64,000 nucleotides of DNA from Pseudomonas sp. RGM2987 (GTDB lineage: Bacteria > Pseudomonadota > Gammaproteobacteria > Pseudomonadales > Pseudomonadaceae): positions 1 to 64,000 of the forward strand of contig NZ_JALJDX010000205.1 of the NCBI RefSeq assembly GCF_022952855.1. The letters run 5' to 3'. A model generated the notes under the pieces. That model was not told the DNA's origin. It did no database searches and saw only the letters and a list, made by a program, of their open reading frames with translations. The position numbers were made by a program, and so were the translations under genes. Below, one piece after another: positions 14,064-22,579 of this stretch (position 1 is the first letter of the stretch; the number at the start of each line of letters is the position of its first letter).

Positions 14064-14690
14064 ATGACTACTTCCTACAACCGCCTGGACAAAGACAACG
14101 CCGCCGTTCTGCTGGTAGACCACCAGGCCGGCTTGCTGTCCCTGGTACGCGACATCGATCCGGACCGTTTCAAGAACAACGTACTGGCCCTGGCTGACCT
14201 GGCGAAATACTTCCAACTGCCGACCATCCTCACCACCAGCTTCGAAACCGGCCCCAACGGCCCGCTGATGCCCGAGCTCAAGACCCTGTTCCCGGACGCG
14301 CCGTACATCGCCCGCCCTGGCCAGATCAACGCCTGGGACAACGAAGATTTCGTCAAGGCCATCAAGGCCACCGGCAAGAAGCAACTGATCATTGCCGGCG
14401 TTGTGACTGAAGTCTGCGTGGCCTTCCCGGCACTGTCGGCCCTGGCCGAAGGTTTCGAGGTGTTCGTGGTCACCGATGCCTCTGGCACGTTCAATGAACT
14501 GACCCGTGACTCGGCCTGGGACCGCATGTCCACCGCTGGCGCCCAACTGATGACTTGGTTCGGCCTGGCCTGTGAGCTGCACCGCGACTGGCGCAACGAC
14601 GTGGAGGGCCTCGCGACCCTGTTCTCCAACCACATCCCGGACTACCGCAACCTGATGACCAGCTACAACACGCTGACCAGCGCAAAATAA
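14064..14690 (+). CDS. ycaC: Isochorismatase-fold hydrolase, YcaC family
   Basis: 208-residue cysteine hydrolase of the isochorismatase superfamily. It matches E. coli YcaC almost end to end (AAVLLVDHQAGLLSLVRDI near the start, KKQLIIAGVVTEVCVAFPAL in the middle, NHIPDYRNLMTSY at the end). Asp19 and Cys118 are the expected catalytic Asp and nucleophile. The substrate of the family is not settled. The gene is divergent from the LysR regulator, which may control it. A TGAGGA ribosome site precedes the ATG. Confidence 0.92.
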   Translation: MTTSYNRLDKDNAAVLLVDHQAGLLSLVRDIDPDRFKNNVLALADLAKYFQLPTILTTSFETGPNGPLMPELKTLFPDAPYIARPGQINAWDNEDFVKAIKATGKKQLIIAGVVTEVCVAFPALSALAEGFEVFVVTDASGTFNELTRDSAWDRMSTAGAQLMTWFGLACELHRDWRNDVEGLATLFSNHIPDYRNLMTSYNTLTSAK

Positions 14691-14704
14691 ACAGCACTCT
14701 ATAA

Positions 14705-14784
14705 CCCCTGTGGGAGCGGGCTTGCTCGCGAAGGCGTAGTGTCATGTACTGCCCTCTTCGCGAGCAAGCCCGCTCCCACAAGGG
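14705..14784. repeat. REP doublet, type A
   Basis: Two facing copies of the TGTGGGAGCGGGCTTGCTCG element just after ycaC, with flanking bases that extend the pairing (ACCCCT/AGGGTT). Likely serves as a transcript boundary before trxC. Confidence 0.9.
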
Positions 14785-14847
14785 TTTTGTGGTGGCCGGC
14801 AGGCCGTGTTCAAATCGTTGCATCGATGTTTTCTCTGGAGACTCCCC

Positions 14848-15270
14848 ATGCTGATCCCCTGCCCCCATTGCAACGGGCTCAATCGCATCCCCGCCGAACG
14901 CCTGGGCGACCAGCCCAAGTGCGGGCGCTGCAAGGCGCAAGTCCTGTTGAGCAAACCGTTCGAACTCAAGCAAGGCGACTACGCCAGCCAGATCAAGGGT
15001 GACCTGCCGTTGCTGGTCGATGTGTGGGCCGATTGGTGCGGGCCGTGCAAGTCCTTTGCGCCGGTATTCGAACAGGCCGCCGCGCAACTGCTGGGTAAAT
15101 GCCGGCTGGCCAAGCTCGACAGCGAAGCCAATCAGGCGTTATCGGCACAACTGGGGATCCGCTCGATTCCCAGCCTGATCCTGTTCAAGGAAGGCCGGGA
15201 AGTGGCGCGCCAGAGTGGGGCGCTGCCGTTGCCGCAGTTGATGGGGTGGTTGCGTAGCCAGGGGGTTTGA
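14848..15270 (+). CDS. trxC: Thioredoxin 2 (TrxC)
   Basis: 140-residue cytoplasmic thioredoxin with an N-terminal zinc ribbon (CPHC at residues 5-8 and CGRC at 25-28) and the redox-active WCGPC at 63-67. It reduces disulfides and is typically induced by oxidative stress. The ATG at 14848, preceded by CTGGAG, is chosen over a longer frame because it leaves the zinc ribbon at the N terminus as in the family. Confidence 0.94.
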   Translation: MLIPCPHCNGLNRIPAERLGDQPKCGRCKAQVLLSKPFELKQGDYASQIKGDLPLLVDVWADWCGPCKSFAPVFEQAAAQLLGKCRLAKLDSEANQALSAQLGIRSIPSLILFKEGREVARQSGALPLPQLMGWLRSQGV

Positions 15271-15285
15271 GATCACACAGACCAC

Positions 15286-15374
15286 TGTGGGAGCGGGCTT
15301 GCTCGCGAATGCGCAGTGCCAGCAACACATTTGCCACCTGACACTCCGCATTCGCGAGCAAGCCCGCTCCTACA
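15286..15374. repeat. REP doublet, type A
   Basis: Facing copies of the type A REP (one arm with a single base change, CTCCTACA) lie between the convergent trxC and parA-like genes and probably end both transcripts. Confidence 0.88.
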
Positions 15375-15397
15375 AAAGATCCAGATCGCCCTCAGGA

Positions 15398-16168
15398 TCA
15401 AGCGCCTTCCAGTAACCCATGCAACTCGACGAACTGCTGGGTCAGCTTGTGCCGTGGGTCCAGGTGAATCAGCGGCAGGCTGGCCTGGTGGGATTCGCGC
15501 ATGCGCACCGAGCTGCTCAGGTACACCGGCAACACCGGCAGGCCTTCGGCGATCAGTTCGTCCAGGATCTGCTGGGGCAGGCTGGCGCGGGCCTGGAACT
15601 GGTTGACCACGATGCCCTCGACTTCGAGGCCTTCATTATGGTCGTCCTTGAGCTCTTCGATTTCCGCCATCAGGCCGTAGAGGGCCTGGCGGGAGAAACT
15701 GTCACAGTCGAAGGGAATCAATACTCGATCAGCGGCGATCAGTGCCGAAACCGCGTAGAAGTTCAGGGCTGGCGGCGTATCCAGGTAAATCCGATCGTAA
15801 TCCTCTTCCAACTCTTCCAGCAGTTTGCGCAGCTTGTTGATCTTATGCTTCGCCTCAAGCTTGGGCTGCAGGTCCGTCAGCTCCGCCGTGGCAGTGATGA
15901 CGTGCAGGTTGTCGAACGGCGTCTCGTAGATATCCACCTTGTTCTTCTTCGAGAAGGGCCCGGACGACAGGGTCTGCTTGAAGAAGTCGGCGATCCCCAT
16001 GGGAATCTCATCGCCGGTCAGGCCAGTCAGGTATTGGGTGGAGTTGGCCTGGGCGTCCAGGTCCACCAACAGCGTGCGATACCCTTCGCTGGCGCTGACT
16101 GCTGCCAGGTTGCAGGCGATGCTGGACTTGCCCACGCCACCTTTCTGATTGAACACCACACGCCGCAT
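15398..16168 (-). CDS. Orphan ParA-family ATPase
   Basis: 256-residue deviant Walker ATPase of the ParA/MinD/Soj group. Its N terminus [20 protein letters not shown] carries the signature Lys and P-loop Lys, with [12 protein letters not shown] (Walker A') and IYLDTPPAL (Walker B) following. Such proteins position plasmids, chromosomes or protein clusters. No parB-like gene or parS site is seen beside it, so it acts on another partner. The start at 16168 is preferred to one 7 codons upstream because GGAGG lies 7 bases before it. A gene of this type lies in the same core region in other pseudomonads. Confidence 0.85.
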   Translation of the reverse strand: MRRVVFNQKGGVGKSSIACNLAAVSASEGYRTLLVDLDAQANSTQYLTGLTGDEIPMGIADFFKQTLSSGPFSKKNKVDIYETPFDNLHVITATAELTDLQPKLEAKHKINKLRKLLEELEEDYDRIYLDTPPALNFYAVSALIAADRVLIPFDCDSFSRQALYGLMAEIEELKDDHNEGLEVEGIVVNQFQARASLPQQILDELIAEGLPVLPVYLSSSVRMRESHQASLPLIHLDPRHKLTQQFVELHGLLEGA

Positions 16169-16373
16169 GGCAAAGCCTCCGTGTCTCAAAGATTCCCGAG
16201 TGTAGTAGGCCGCGACACCGCTTAGCTACCTTCTGCGTAGAAGGACTACAGCATCGGTGGCTTTTTCCACGCTTGCGGCGTCAGTTCCCCGTGGATATGC
16301 CGGAAGCAACCGACAGACAGGCGCGTCACAATCGCGACAATGGTCCCGGCCTGAGACCCAGTGCACTGATTCG

Positions 16374-16397
16374 TACATTTTTACTGGGCAAAATGTA
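16374..16397. promoter_or_regulatory. Inverted repeat upstream of the aryl polyene operon
   Basis: TACATTTT (16374-16381) and AAAATGTA (16390-16397) form perfect 8-base arms around an 8-base spacer, 130 bases upstream of the first pathway gene. The size and symmetry suit a dimeric regulator. It lies in the 358-base gap 16169-16526, which otherwise shows only a small hairpin (CCTTCT/AGAAGG, near 16229-16244) and no reading frame. Confidence 0.5.
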
Positions 16398-16526
16398 ACC
16401 AGCATTTGCTACAAGCCAACAGCACCGGGATAATGCGCGCCACTTGGGTCGCAAGACCATGCAGGGTTGGACGCGGGTCAAACCACTGACCGTGACAATA
16501 AAAGCCCGCAGGGGTGGGGTTAATTT

Positions 16527-17240
16527 GTGATCAATTTCAACATCGCCCAATGGCGCGCATGGGCCCCTGGGCTCGAAAGCGTGGCCGATTGGCAGGCATG
16601 GAGCCGACAGCCGGTCGTGTTGCCCGCCAGCGATGCCGCCCCTGACGTCTCGTTTCTGCCAGCCATGCAGCGCCGCCGCCTCAGCCGCCTGGCGCGGATG
16701 GCCTTCAGTGTGGGCTGGCCGCTGGCCGAGGGCCGGCCGGACCTACCGTTGGTCTTTATTTCCCGCCACGGCGAAACCCCACGCACATTCGAGATTCTGA
16801 AAGACCTGGCCGCTGACCAGCCGTTGTCGCCGACCCAGTTCAGCCTGTCGGTACACAACGCGGTGATTGGCCTGTGGTCGATCATGCGCGGCGAGACCAG
16901 CGAGATGACAGCCCTGGCCGCCACCGGCGACGGGCTGGAACACGGCGTGCTGGAGGCCGCCGCACTGCTGAATGAAGGATCGCCCGCCGTATTGCTGGTG
17001 ATGACCGAGGAACAACCGCCGCAGGTGTACGCGCCGTGGGTCAATGATGTGCCGTTTCCCTATGCCATGGCCCTGCTGCTGACCCCAGGCGATGACTGGC
17101 AATTGGACTTGGCCGCCGGTCAATTGCCCGGCAGTGACTGGCCCCATGCCCTGGATCTGCTGCGTACCCTGCTGACCAACCAAACCTCTTGCCAACATGC
17201 CTGGAAGAATCGCGTATGGACCTGGCAACGCAACCGGTAA
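16527..17240 (+). CDS. APE cluster: ketosynthase-like chain length factor (ApeC-like)
   Basis: 237-residue protein of the beta-ketoacyl synthase N-terminal-like family (PF13723), found as the first gene of aryl polyene clusters. It has the thiolase-like half (FISRHGETPRTFEILKDLA and FSLSVHNAVIGLWSIMRGE), but the nucleophile position holds no Cys in the expected elbow. It should therefore act as a non-catalytic partner of a full ketosynthase and help set chain length. The gene opens the 18.6-kb + strand operon; its stop lies 25 bases inside the next gene. Confidence 0.85.
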   Translation: MINFNIAQWRAWAPGLESVADWQAWSRQPVVLPASDAAPDVSFLPAMQRRRLSRLARMAFSVGWPLAEGRPDLPLVFISRHGETPRTFEILKDLAADQPLSPTQFSLSVHNAVIGLWSIMRGETSEMTALAATGDGLEHGVLEAAALLNEGSPAVLLVMTEEQPPQVYAPWVNDVPFPYAMALLLTPGDDWQLDLAAGQLPGSDWPHALDLLRTLLTNQTSCQHAWKNRVWTWQRNR

Positions 17241-18025
17241 TCGGTAGACATCGCGACGCCTTTTACTGGCGCCTGTTCGCGACCGCCGCCAGCTTCGCCC
17301 TGTTCGGGCTGGGCGGGCTGTGCCTGCGCCTGTTGGTGTTTCCGGTCCTGGCCTGGCTGCCTGGCGACGCCCAGGCCCACCGGCAACGGGCCCGCCGCAC
17401 GGTCGGCCGGCTGTTCTGGTGTTTCATCCGTTTCATGGCCCGTACCGGGGTGCTCACTTATCAGATCGACGGCGCCGAACGGCTTGGCCGCCCCGGACAG
17501 ATGATCATCGCCAATCACCCGTCGCTGATCGACGTGGTGTTCCTGATCGGCCTGGTGCCCAACACCAATTGCGTGGTCAAACAAAGCCTGTGGGACAACC
17601 CGTTCACCCGCGGCCCGCTGCGCGCGACCCAATACATCAGCAACGACGGCAGCATGGACATGCTCGATGCCGCCAGCGGTGCCCTGCAGGACGGCCAGAC
17701 CCTGATCGTTTTCCCCGAGGGCACCCGCACCCAGCCAGGCCAGGCGCCGGCCTTTCATCGGGGCGCCGCAGCCATTGCCCTGCGCGGTGCGAAGATCCTC
17801 ACGCCGGTCACCATCAAGGTCTGCCCGACCACCCTGACCAAGGCCGAGCCCTGGTATCGCATTCCCGCGCGCCGCGTGCACTTCAGTTTTCGCGTCGGGG
17901 CCGATATAGACCCACAGGCGTTCGCCGCGCTGGGCCCGCCGCCCCAGGCTTCGCGCAGGCTCAACGATTTTCTGCATCACCATTTCATCAAGGAGCTCGC
18001 CGAAGATGAGCGATCTGCACCGTGA
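17216..18025 (+). CDS. APE cluster: lysophospholipid/1-acylglycerol-type acyltransferase
   Basis: 269-residue PlsC-type acyltransferase with one N-terminal membrane helix (about 15-45). The catalytic block is NHPSLIDVVFLIG (H and D four residues apart) and the substrate block is FPEGTRT. In aryl polyene clusters it is thought to transfer the polyene or a fatty acid to a membrane lipid carrier. The ATG at 17216 with GGAAG upstream is preferred to a TTG nine codons earlier. It overlaps the previous gene by 25 bases and the next by 20. Confidence 0.87.
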   Translation: MDLATQPVIGRHRDAFYWRLFATAASFALFGLGGLCLRLLVFPVLAWLPGDAQAHRQRARRTVGRLFWCFIRFMARTGVLTYQIDGAERLGRPGQMIIANHPSLIDVVFLIGLVPNTNCVVKQSLWDNPFTRGPLRATQYISNDGSMDMLDAASGALQDGQTLIVFPEGTRTQPGQAPAFHRGAAAIALRGAKILTPVTIKVCPTTLTKAEPWYRIPARRVHFSFRVGADIDPQAFAALGPPPQASRRLNDFLHHHFIKELAEDERSAP

Positions 18026-18263
18026 CATCAAACAGCTGATCATCGACGCCCTCGGCCTGGAAGACATCGGCATCGACGACATCGGCGACCACCAGACCCT
18101 GTTCGGCGAAGGCCTGGGCCTGGACTCGGTGGATGCCCTGGAGCTTGGCCTGGCGATCCAGAAACAGTACGGCATCAAGATCGACGCCGACGCCAAGGAC
18201 ACCCGTAACCATTTCAGCAATGTGGCAAGCCTTGCGGCCTTCGTCACTGCAAAACGCCCCTGA
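18006..18263 (+). CDS. APE cluster: acyl carrier protein 1
   Basis: 85-residue acyl carrier protein. The phosphopantetheine attachment site is Ser41 in GLGLDSVDALELG, which opens helix II. It carries the growing chain or the starter as a thioester. It overlaps the acyltransferase gene by 20 bases and is followed by a second carrier protein, the paired arrangement typical of aryl polyene clusters. Confidence 0.92.
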   Translation: MSDLHRDIKQLIIDALGLEDIGIDDIGDHQTLFGEGLGLDSVDALELGLAIQKQYGIKIDADAKDTRNHFSNVASLAAFVTAKRP

Positions 18264-18272
18264 GACCGGACC

Positions 18273-18527
18273 ATGCAAACTCGTGACGACATTTTCAACA
18301 CCCTGCGCGATGCTCTGGTCGAGCTCTTCGAGCTGGACCCCGAGCGTGTGACGCTGGAATCGAACCTGTACCAGGACCTGGAAATCGACAGCATCGACGC
18401 GGTTGACCTGATTGACCACATCAAGCGCCAGACCGGCAAGAAAATCGCTGCCGAAGAATTCAAGTCGGTGCGCACCGTCAATGATGTGGTCGAGGCGGTT
18501 TATCGACTGGTCCAACCGGCCGCATGA
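18273..18527 (+). CDS. APE cluster: acyl carrier protein 2
   Basis: 84-residue acyl carrier protein with attachment Ser40 in DLEIDSIDAVDL. It differs strongly from the neighbouring carrier, suggesting one is for priming and one for elongation. It lies 9 bases after the first carrier and overlaps the next gene by 4 bases (ATGA). Confidence 0.92.
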   Translation: MQTRDDIFNTLRDALVELFELDPERVTLESNLYQDLEIDSIDAVDLIDHIKRQTGKKIAAEEFKSVRTVNDVVEAVYRLVQPAA

Positions 18528-19069
18528 CCCGGCTGATTGGCCTTGGCCTGCTGCTGGCGGGCCTGTTGTACCCCTTTGCGGTGTATTTCGGCATGGAGCA
18601 CTTCGCGCCGTGGCAGTTCGGGCTGCTGCTGGGCAGCCTGTGGCTGGCCCGGGCCCTTCTGGTAGAAAGCCGGCCCGGCAGCCGCTGGATGGCGGCCACG
18701 GCGATCGTGTTCTGCGTGTTACTGGCGCTGTTCGACAGCCCGCTCCTGCTGCGCTGGTACCCGGTGCTGATCAGCGCCTTCATGCTCGGGCTGTTCGTCC
18801 TGAGCCTGAAATACGGGCCGCCGATGATCGAACGCCTGGCCCGCCTGCGCGAACCGCAGTTGCCGGAGAAGGCGGTGGTCTATACGCGCCAGGTCACGGT
18901 GGCCTGGAGTGTATTTTTCCTGTGTAACGGTCTGCTCGCCGCCGCCCTGACCCTTTGGGCGCCGCTGAGTTGGTGGATGTTGTACACCGGCCTGATTTCC
19001 TACGGATTGATGGGGCTGCTGTTTGCCATTGAATGGCTCATACGACAACGGGTAAGAGGCCGCCCATGA
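18524..19069 (+). CDS. APE cluster: COG4648-type membrane protein
   Basis: 181-residue integral membrane protein with about five or six hydrophobic helices (for example LIGLGLLLAGLLYPFAVYFG and WLARALLVESRP). Proteins of this family are found almost only in aryl polyene and related clusters, between the carrier proteins and the adenylating enzyme. The role is unknown; a membrane anchor for the biosynthetic complex or part of transport are possibilities. Coupled to both neighbours by 4-base overlaps. Confidence 0.82.
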   Translation: MTRLIGLGLLLAGLLYPFAVYFGMEHFAPWQFGLLLGSLWLARALLVESRPGSRWMAATAIVFCVLLALFDSPLLLRWYPVLISAFMLGLFVLSLKYGPPMIERLARLREPQLPEKAVVYTRQVTVAWSVFFLCNGLLAAALTLWAPLSWWMLYTGLISYGLMGLLFAIEWLIRQRVRGRP

Positions 19070-20745
19070 ATTGGATAACACTTGAGCAGATGTTGCTCGA
19101 GGCTTTGCCGGAACGTGCTGTTACAGCCGATCCGGCGCTCAATCACGCGCAGCTGCGGGGCGCGGCGTTGCGCCTGGCGTCCGGCCTGCAAGCCCGGGGC
19201 GTGCGGCATGTCGCCGTGCACCTGGAAGACGCCGCCGACCTCGCGGTGGCCCTGCTCGGCGCCTGGCGTGCCGGGGTGCGAGTCCTGCTGCCGGCCGACC
19301 TGCAAGCGCAGACCCGGCAACGCTGGGCCGCCGAGGTCGACCTGTGGCTGACCGGACAGCCCGGCGACACCCACCCCGACGACATGCAACAGGCCCCGCT
19401 GCCCCCCGCGGAACTGGACCTCGATGACTGCTGGCTGAGCCTGTGCACCTCCGGCTCCAGCGGCGAACCCAAGCGCATCGAAAAAAACCTGCGGCAGTTG
19501 AGCAATGAAGTCCAGGCCCTGGAGCAGCTGTGGGGCGCCGGGTTGGGTTCGGCCTGCATGATCGGCAGCGTTGCCGCCCAGCACATCTATGGCTTGCTGT
19601 TCCGGGTGTTGTGGCCGCTGTGCGCCGGGCGTACGTTCGTGCGTCGGCAACTGGCCTTCCCGGAAGACCTGCAACGTGCCAGCCGCGAACACCCGGCGTT
19701 TGCCTGGGTCGCCAGCCCGGCGCTGCTCAAGCGCATGGGCGATAACCTCGACTGGCCGACCCTGAGCCGGGTGCGCCGGGTGTTCTCTTCCGGTGGCGCG
19801 TTGCCGGCCGAGGCCGCCCAAAGCTTGCAGCAGCGCCTCGGGCAATGGCCGACGGAAATATTCGGCAGCTCGGAAACCGGCGGTATCGCCTGGCGTCAGG
19901 GCGGCGGGCTGTGGCAGCCGTTTGCCGATGTCGAGCTGAGCCAGGACAGCGACGGCGCCTTGCTGATCGCCTCGCCCTATCTGCCGACCGGCCATGTGGA
20001 ACACACCGCCGACGCAGCGCGGATCGCCGAAGACGGACGCTTTGAACTGCTCGGGCGGCTGGACCGTATCGTCAAGCTCGAAGAAAAACGTATTTCCCTG
20101 CCGATGCTCGAACAGGCGCTGACGGCCCACGAGTGGGTCAGCGAAGCACGGCTCGGGGTTGTGCAAGAGAATCGTGCCTCCCTTGGCGCACTGCTGGTGC
20201 TCAGCGAAACCGGCCTGCGGACCTTGCGCAACCAGGGCCGGCGCGCCGTGACCGAGGGCCTGCGCCGCCACCTGAGCGGGCACTGCGAAACCCTCGCCCT
20301 GCCACGGCGCTGGCGCTGGTTGCGACAGCTACCGCTCAACGCCCAAGGCAAACTGCCCCAGGCCGAGGTCGAAGCGCTGCTGATGGCACCGCGTCCCAAG
20401 GCGCCCGAAATCCTGGAACAAGTCGAAACCGACGGCGAGTGGCACCTGCACTTGGTAGTTCCGCCGGATCTCGCGTACTTCAGCGGCCACTTTCCTACCG
20501 CGCCCGTGCTGCCGGGGGTGGTCCAGGTCGATTGGGCCATGAGCCTGGGCCGACAACTGTTGAAGGTGCCGTCCCGGTTCCTCGGCATGGAAGTGCTGAA
20601 GTTCCAGCAACTGGTGCGCCCCGGCGATGAAATCCAGCTGAGCCTGCGTTTCGACCGTGAGCGCGGCAAGCTGTACTTCGCCTACCGCAACGACACGGCG
20701 GCCTGTTCCAGCGGGCGGATTGTGTTGGGGGTGGGTGATGAGTAA
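19066..20745 (+). CDS. APE cluster: adenylating enzyme fused to a dehydratase
   Basis: 559-residue two-domain protein. Residues 1 to about 440 form an ANL acyl-adenylating enzyme with P-loop [10 protein letters not shown] (128-137), the [10 protein letters not shown] motif, the hinge [15 protein letters not shown] and a late Lys in AQGKLP. It should activate the aromatic acid starter and load it on a carrier protein. Residues from about 446 form a hotdog dehydratase ([14 protein letters not shown], catalytic His475). In E. coli the equivalent functions lie in two adjacent genes, so here they are fused. The start at 19066 overlaps the previous stop (ATGA). Confidence 0.88.
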   Translation: MNWITLEQMLLEALPERAVTADPALNHAQLRGAALRLASGLQARGVRHVAVHLEDAADLAVALLGAWRAGVRVLLPADLQAQTRQRWAAEVDLWLTGQPGDTHPDDMQQAPLPPAELDLDDCWLSLCTSGSSGEPKRIEKNLRQLSNEVQALEQLWGAGLGSACMIGSVAAQHIYGLLFRVLWPLCAGRTFVRRQLAFPEDLQRASREHPAFAWVASPALLKRMGDNLDWPTLSRVRRVFSSGGALPAEAAQSLQQRLGQWPTEIFGSSETGGIAWRQGGGLWQPFADVELSQDSDGALLIASPYLPTGHVEHTADAARIAEDGRFELLGRLDRIVKLEEKRISLPMLEQALTAHEWVSEARLGVVQENRASLGALLVLSETGLRTLRNQGRRAVTEGLRRHLSGHCETLALPRRWRWLRQLPLNAQGKLPQAEVEALLMAPRPKAPEILEQVETDGEWHLHLVVPPDLAYFSGHFPTAPVLPGVVQVDWAMSLGRQLLKVPSRFLGMEVLKFQQLVRPGDEIQLSLRFDRERGKLYFAYRNDTAACSSGRIVLGVGDE

Positions 20746-20768
20746 TCCCAACGTTTGCACGCTCCCCC

Positions 20769-20885
20769 TGTGGCGAGGGAGCTTGCTCCCGCTCGAGTGC
20801 GCAGCGCTCGCCCTTGGAAAGCGGGGGGCTGCTTCGCAGCCCAGCGGGAGCAAGCTCCCTCGCCACAGCAAGCTCCCTCGCCACA
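20769..20885. repeat. REP doublet, type B, inside the APE operon
   Basis: A facing pair of type B REPs (20769-20868) followed at once by an exact tandem copy of the last 18 bases, GCAAGCTCCCTCGCCACA (20850-20867 and 20868-20885). It splits the otherwise overlapping gene run between the adenylating enzyme and the glycosyltransferase. Confidence 0.9.
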
Positions 20886-20909
20886 ATGAATCGGTGGAAG
20901 GCAAAGAGC

Positions 20910-21644
20910 ATGCATAACCCCTGCGCCGTGATCCCGGTCTACAACCACGAAACCGCCATCTCGGCCGTGGTCCAGGCGTTGCTCGCCTGTGGCCTGCCCT
21001 GTGTGCTGGTGGACGATGCCAGCAGCCCGGCCTGCGCGGCGGTGCTGGAGCGACTGGCCGAAGGCGAGCGGGTGCACCTGGTCCGGCTGGCCGTCAACCA
21101 GGGCAAGGGCGGCGCGGTGATGACCGGTTTGCGCGAAGCGGCGCGCCTGGGTTTCAGCCACGCCTTGCAGGTGGATGCCGACGGCCAGCACGACCTGGGT
21201 GACGTGACTACATTCATCGAGCAGTCCCGCGCCTATCCCGACGCGCTGATCTGCGGCTATCCACAATACGACGCCAGCGTGCCGAAAGGTCGCCTGTACG
21301 CACGCTACCTGACCCACGTCATGGTCTGGATCAACAGCTTGTCCCTGCAAATCCGCGACTCCATGTGCGGTTTTCGGGTCTACCCGCTGCCACCGACCCT
21401 GGCGCTGATCGACTCGGCCAATATCGGCAAGCGCATGGATTTCGACTCCGACATCCTGGTGCGCCTGGCCTGGCGCAACCAACCGATGCGCTGGCTGCAC
21501 ACCCGGGTCCACTACCCTGCCGACGGGGTTTCACACTTCCGGCTGTTCCACGACAACGTGCTGATTTCCGGCATGCACACCCGATTGTTCTTCGGCATGC
21601 TGGTGCGCTTGCCGCTGATTCTCTGGCGACGGTGGCGGCCATGA
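20910..21644 (+). CDS. APE cluster: family 2 glycosyltransferase
   Basis: 244-residue GT-A fold glycosyltransferase with CAVIPVYNHETAI at the start, VLVDDASSPA for nucleotide binding, and QVDADGQHD as the metal-binding DXD region. In aryl polyene clusters it is proposed to attach sugar or modify the lipid anchor. The ATG at 20910 is chosen because the family begins there and GGAAG lies 9 bases upstream; an ATG at 20886 abuts the REP copy. It ends in a 4-base overlap with the next gene. Confidence 0.87.
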   Translation: MHNPCAVIPVYNHETAISAVVQALLACGLPCVLVDDASSPACAAVLERLAEGERVHLVRLAVNQGKGGAVMTGLREAARLGFSHALQVDADGQHDLGDVTTFIEQSRAYPDALICGYPQYDASVPKGRLYARYLTHVMVWINSLSLQIRDSMCGFRVYPLPPTLALIDSANIGKRMDFDSDILVRLAWRNQPMRWLHTRVHYPADGVSHFRLFHDNVLISGMHTRLFFGMLVRLPLILWRRWRP

Positions 21645-22579
21645 GCGTCGACAAGCAACACTGGGCCGACCGTCAGGAGCGCGGCAGTTTCTGGCTGATG
21701 AAGCTCACCGCGTTCGCCGCCAAGGTGCTGGGCCGCCGCCTGCTGACGCCGGTGCTGTACGGCATCGTCCTGTACTTCTTCATTTTCGGACGTAGCGCGC
21801 GTCGGGCCGCCTGGCAATACCAGGAGCGCCTGGCCGACTGGAGCGCCCGTGCCGACCTGCGCCCGACCCGTTGGCGGGTGTTCGGCCAGTTCATGGCATT
21901 TGCCGACTCCCTGCTCGACAAGCTCGACGTGTGGAACGGCAAGCTGAGTATCGAGCAGATCGAAATCGTCGACACCGCGTTGCTGCGCAATCACCTGCGC
22001 GACGCCCGCGGGCAGATGCTGGTGGGCGCACACCTGGGCAACCTGGAGATGTGCCGGGCCCTGGCCGAGCTGGGCGAGAAAGTCACCATGAACGTGCTCG
22101 TGCACACCAAGCACGCCGAGCAATTCAATCGCCTGTTGGGGGAAGCCGGGGCCACGCACCTGCGGCTGATCCAGGTCAGCGAACTGGACCCGGCGGTCAT
22201 GCTGCAACTGAGCGAGCGCCTGGAGCGCGGCGAGTGGCTGGCGATTGCCGGCGACCGTGTTCCGCTGCACGGCGGGCGCAGCGTGACCGTGGATTTCATG
22301 GGCCATCCGGCTGCATTTCCCCAAGGCCCCTGGCTGCTGGCCGGCCTGCTGAAATGCCCGGTGAACCTGCTGATGTGCCTCAAGCACGAGGGGCGCTATC
22401 GCGTCACCCTCGAACCCTTCGCCGAGGCCGTGGTGTGGAAGCGCAACGACCGCGAGCAAACAATCGCCCACTGGGCCGGCCGCTACGCTGAACGCCTGGC
22501 GCAGTTCTGCCTCCAGGGCCCGCAACAGTGGTTCAACTTTTATCCTTTCTGGAAGACCGATGACGATGCCCACTCTTGA
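21641..22579 (+). CDS. APE cluster: LpxL/HtrB-type acyltransferase
   Basis: 312-residue membrane-bound acyltransferase of the lipid A acyltransferase superfamily. A hydrophobic N-terminal anchor (VLYGIVLYFFIFGRSARRAA) precedes the catalytic region GAHLGNLEMCRA, with the His-Glu arrangement of the family. It probably acylates the lipid carrier of the polyene. The start at 21641 overlaps the glycosyltransferase stop by 4 bases, and its end overlaps the ammonia-lyase gene by 20. Confidence 0.85.
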   Translation: MSVDKQHWADRQERGSFWLMKLTAFAAKVLGRRLLTPVLYGIVLYFFIFGRSARRAAWQYQERLADWSARADLRPTRWRVFGQFMAFADSLLDKLDVWNGKLSIEQIEIVDTALLRNHLRDARGQMLVGAHLGNLEMCRALAELGEKVTMNVLVHTKHAEQFNRLLGEAGATHLRLIQVSELDPAVMLQLSERLERGEWLAIAGDRVPLHGGRSVTVDFMGHPAAFPQGPWLLAGLLKCPVNLLMCLKHEGRYRVTLEPFAEAVVWKRNDREQTIAHWAGRYAERLAQFCLQGPQQWFNFYPFWKTDDDAHS

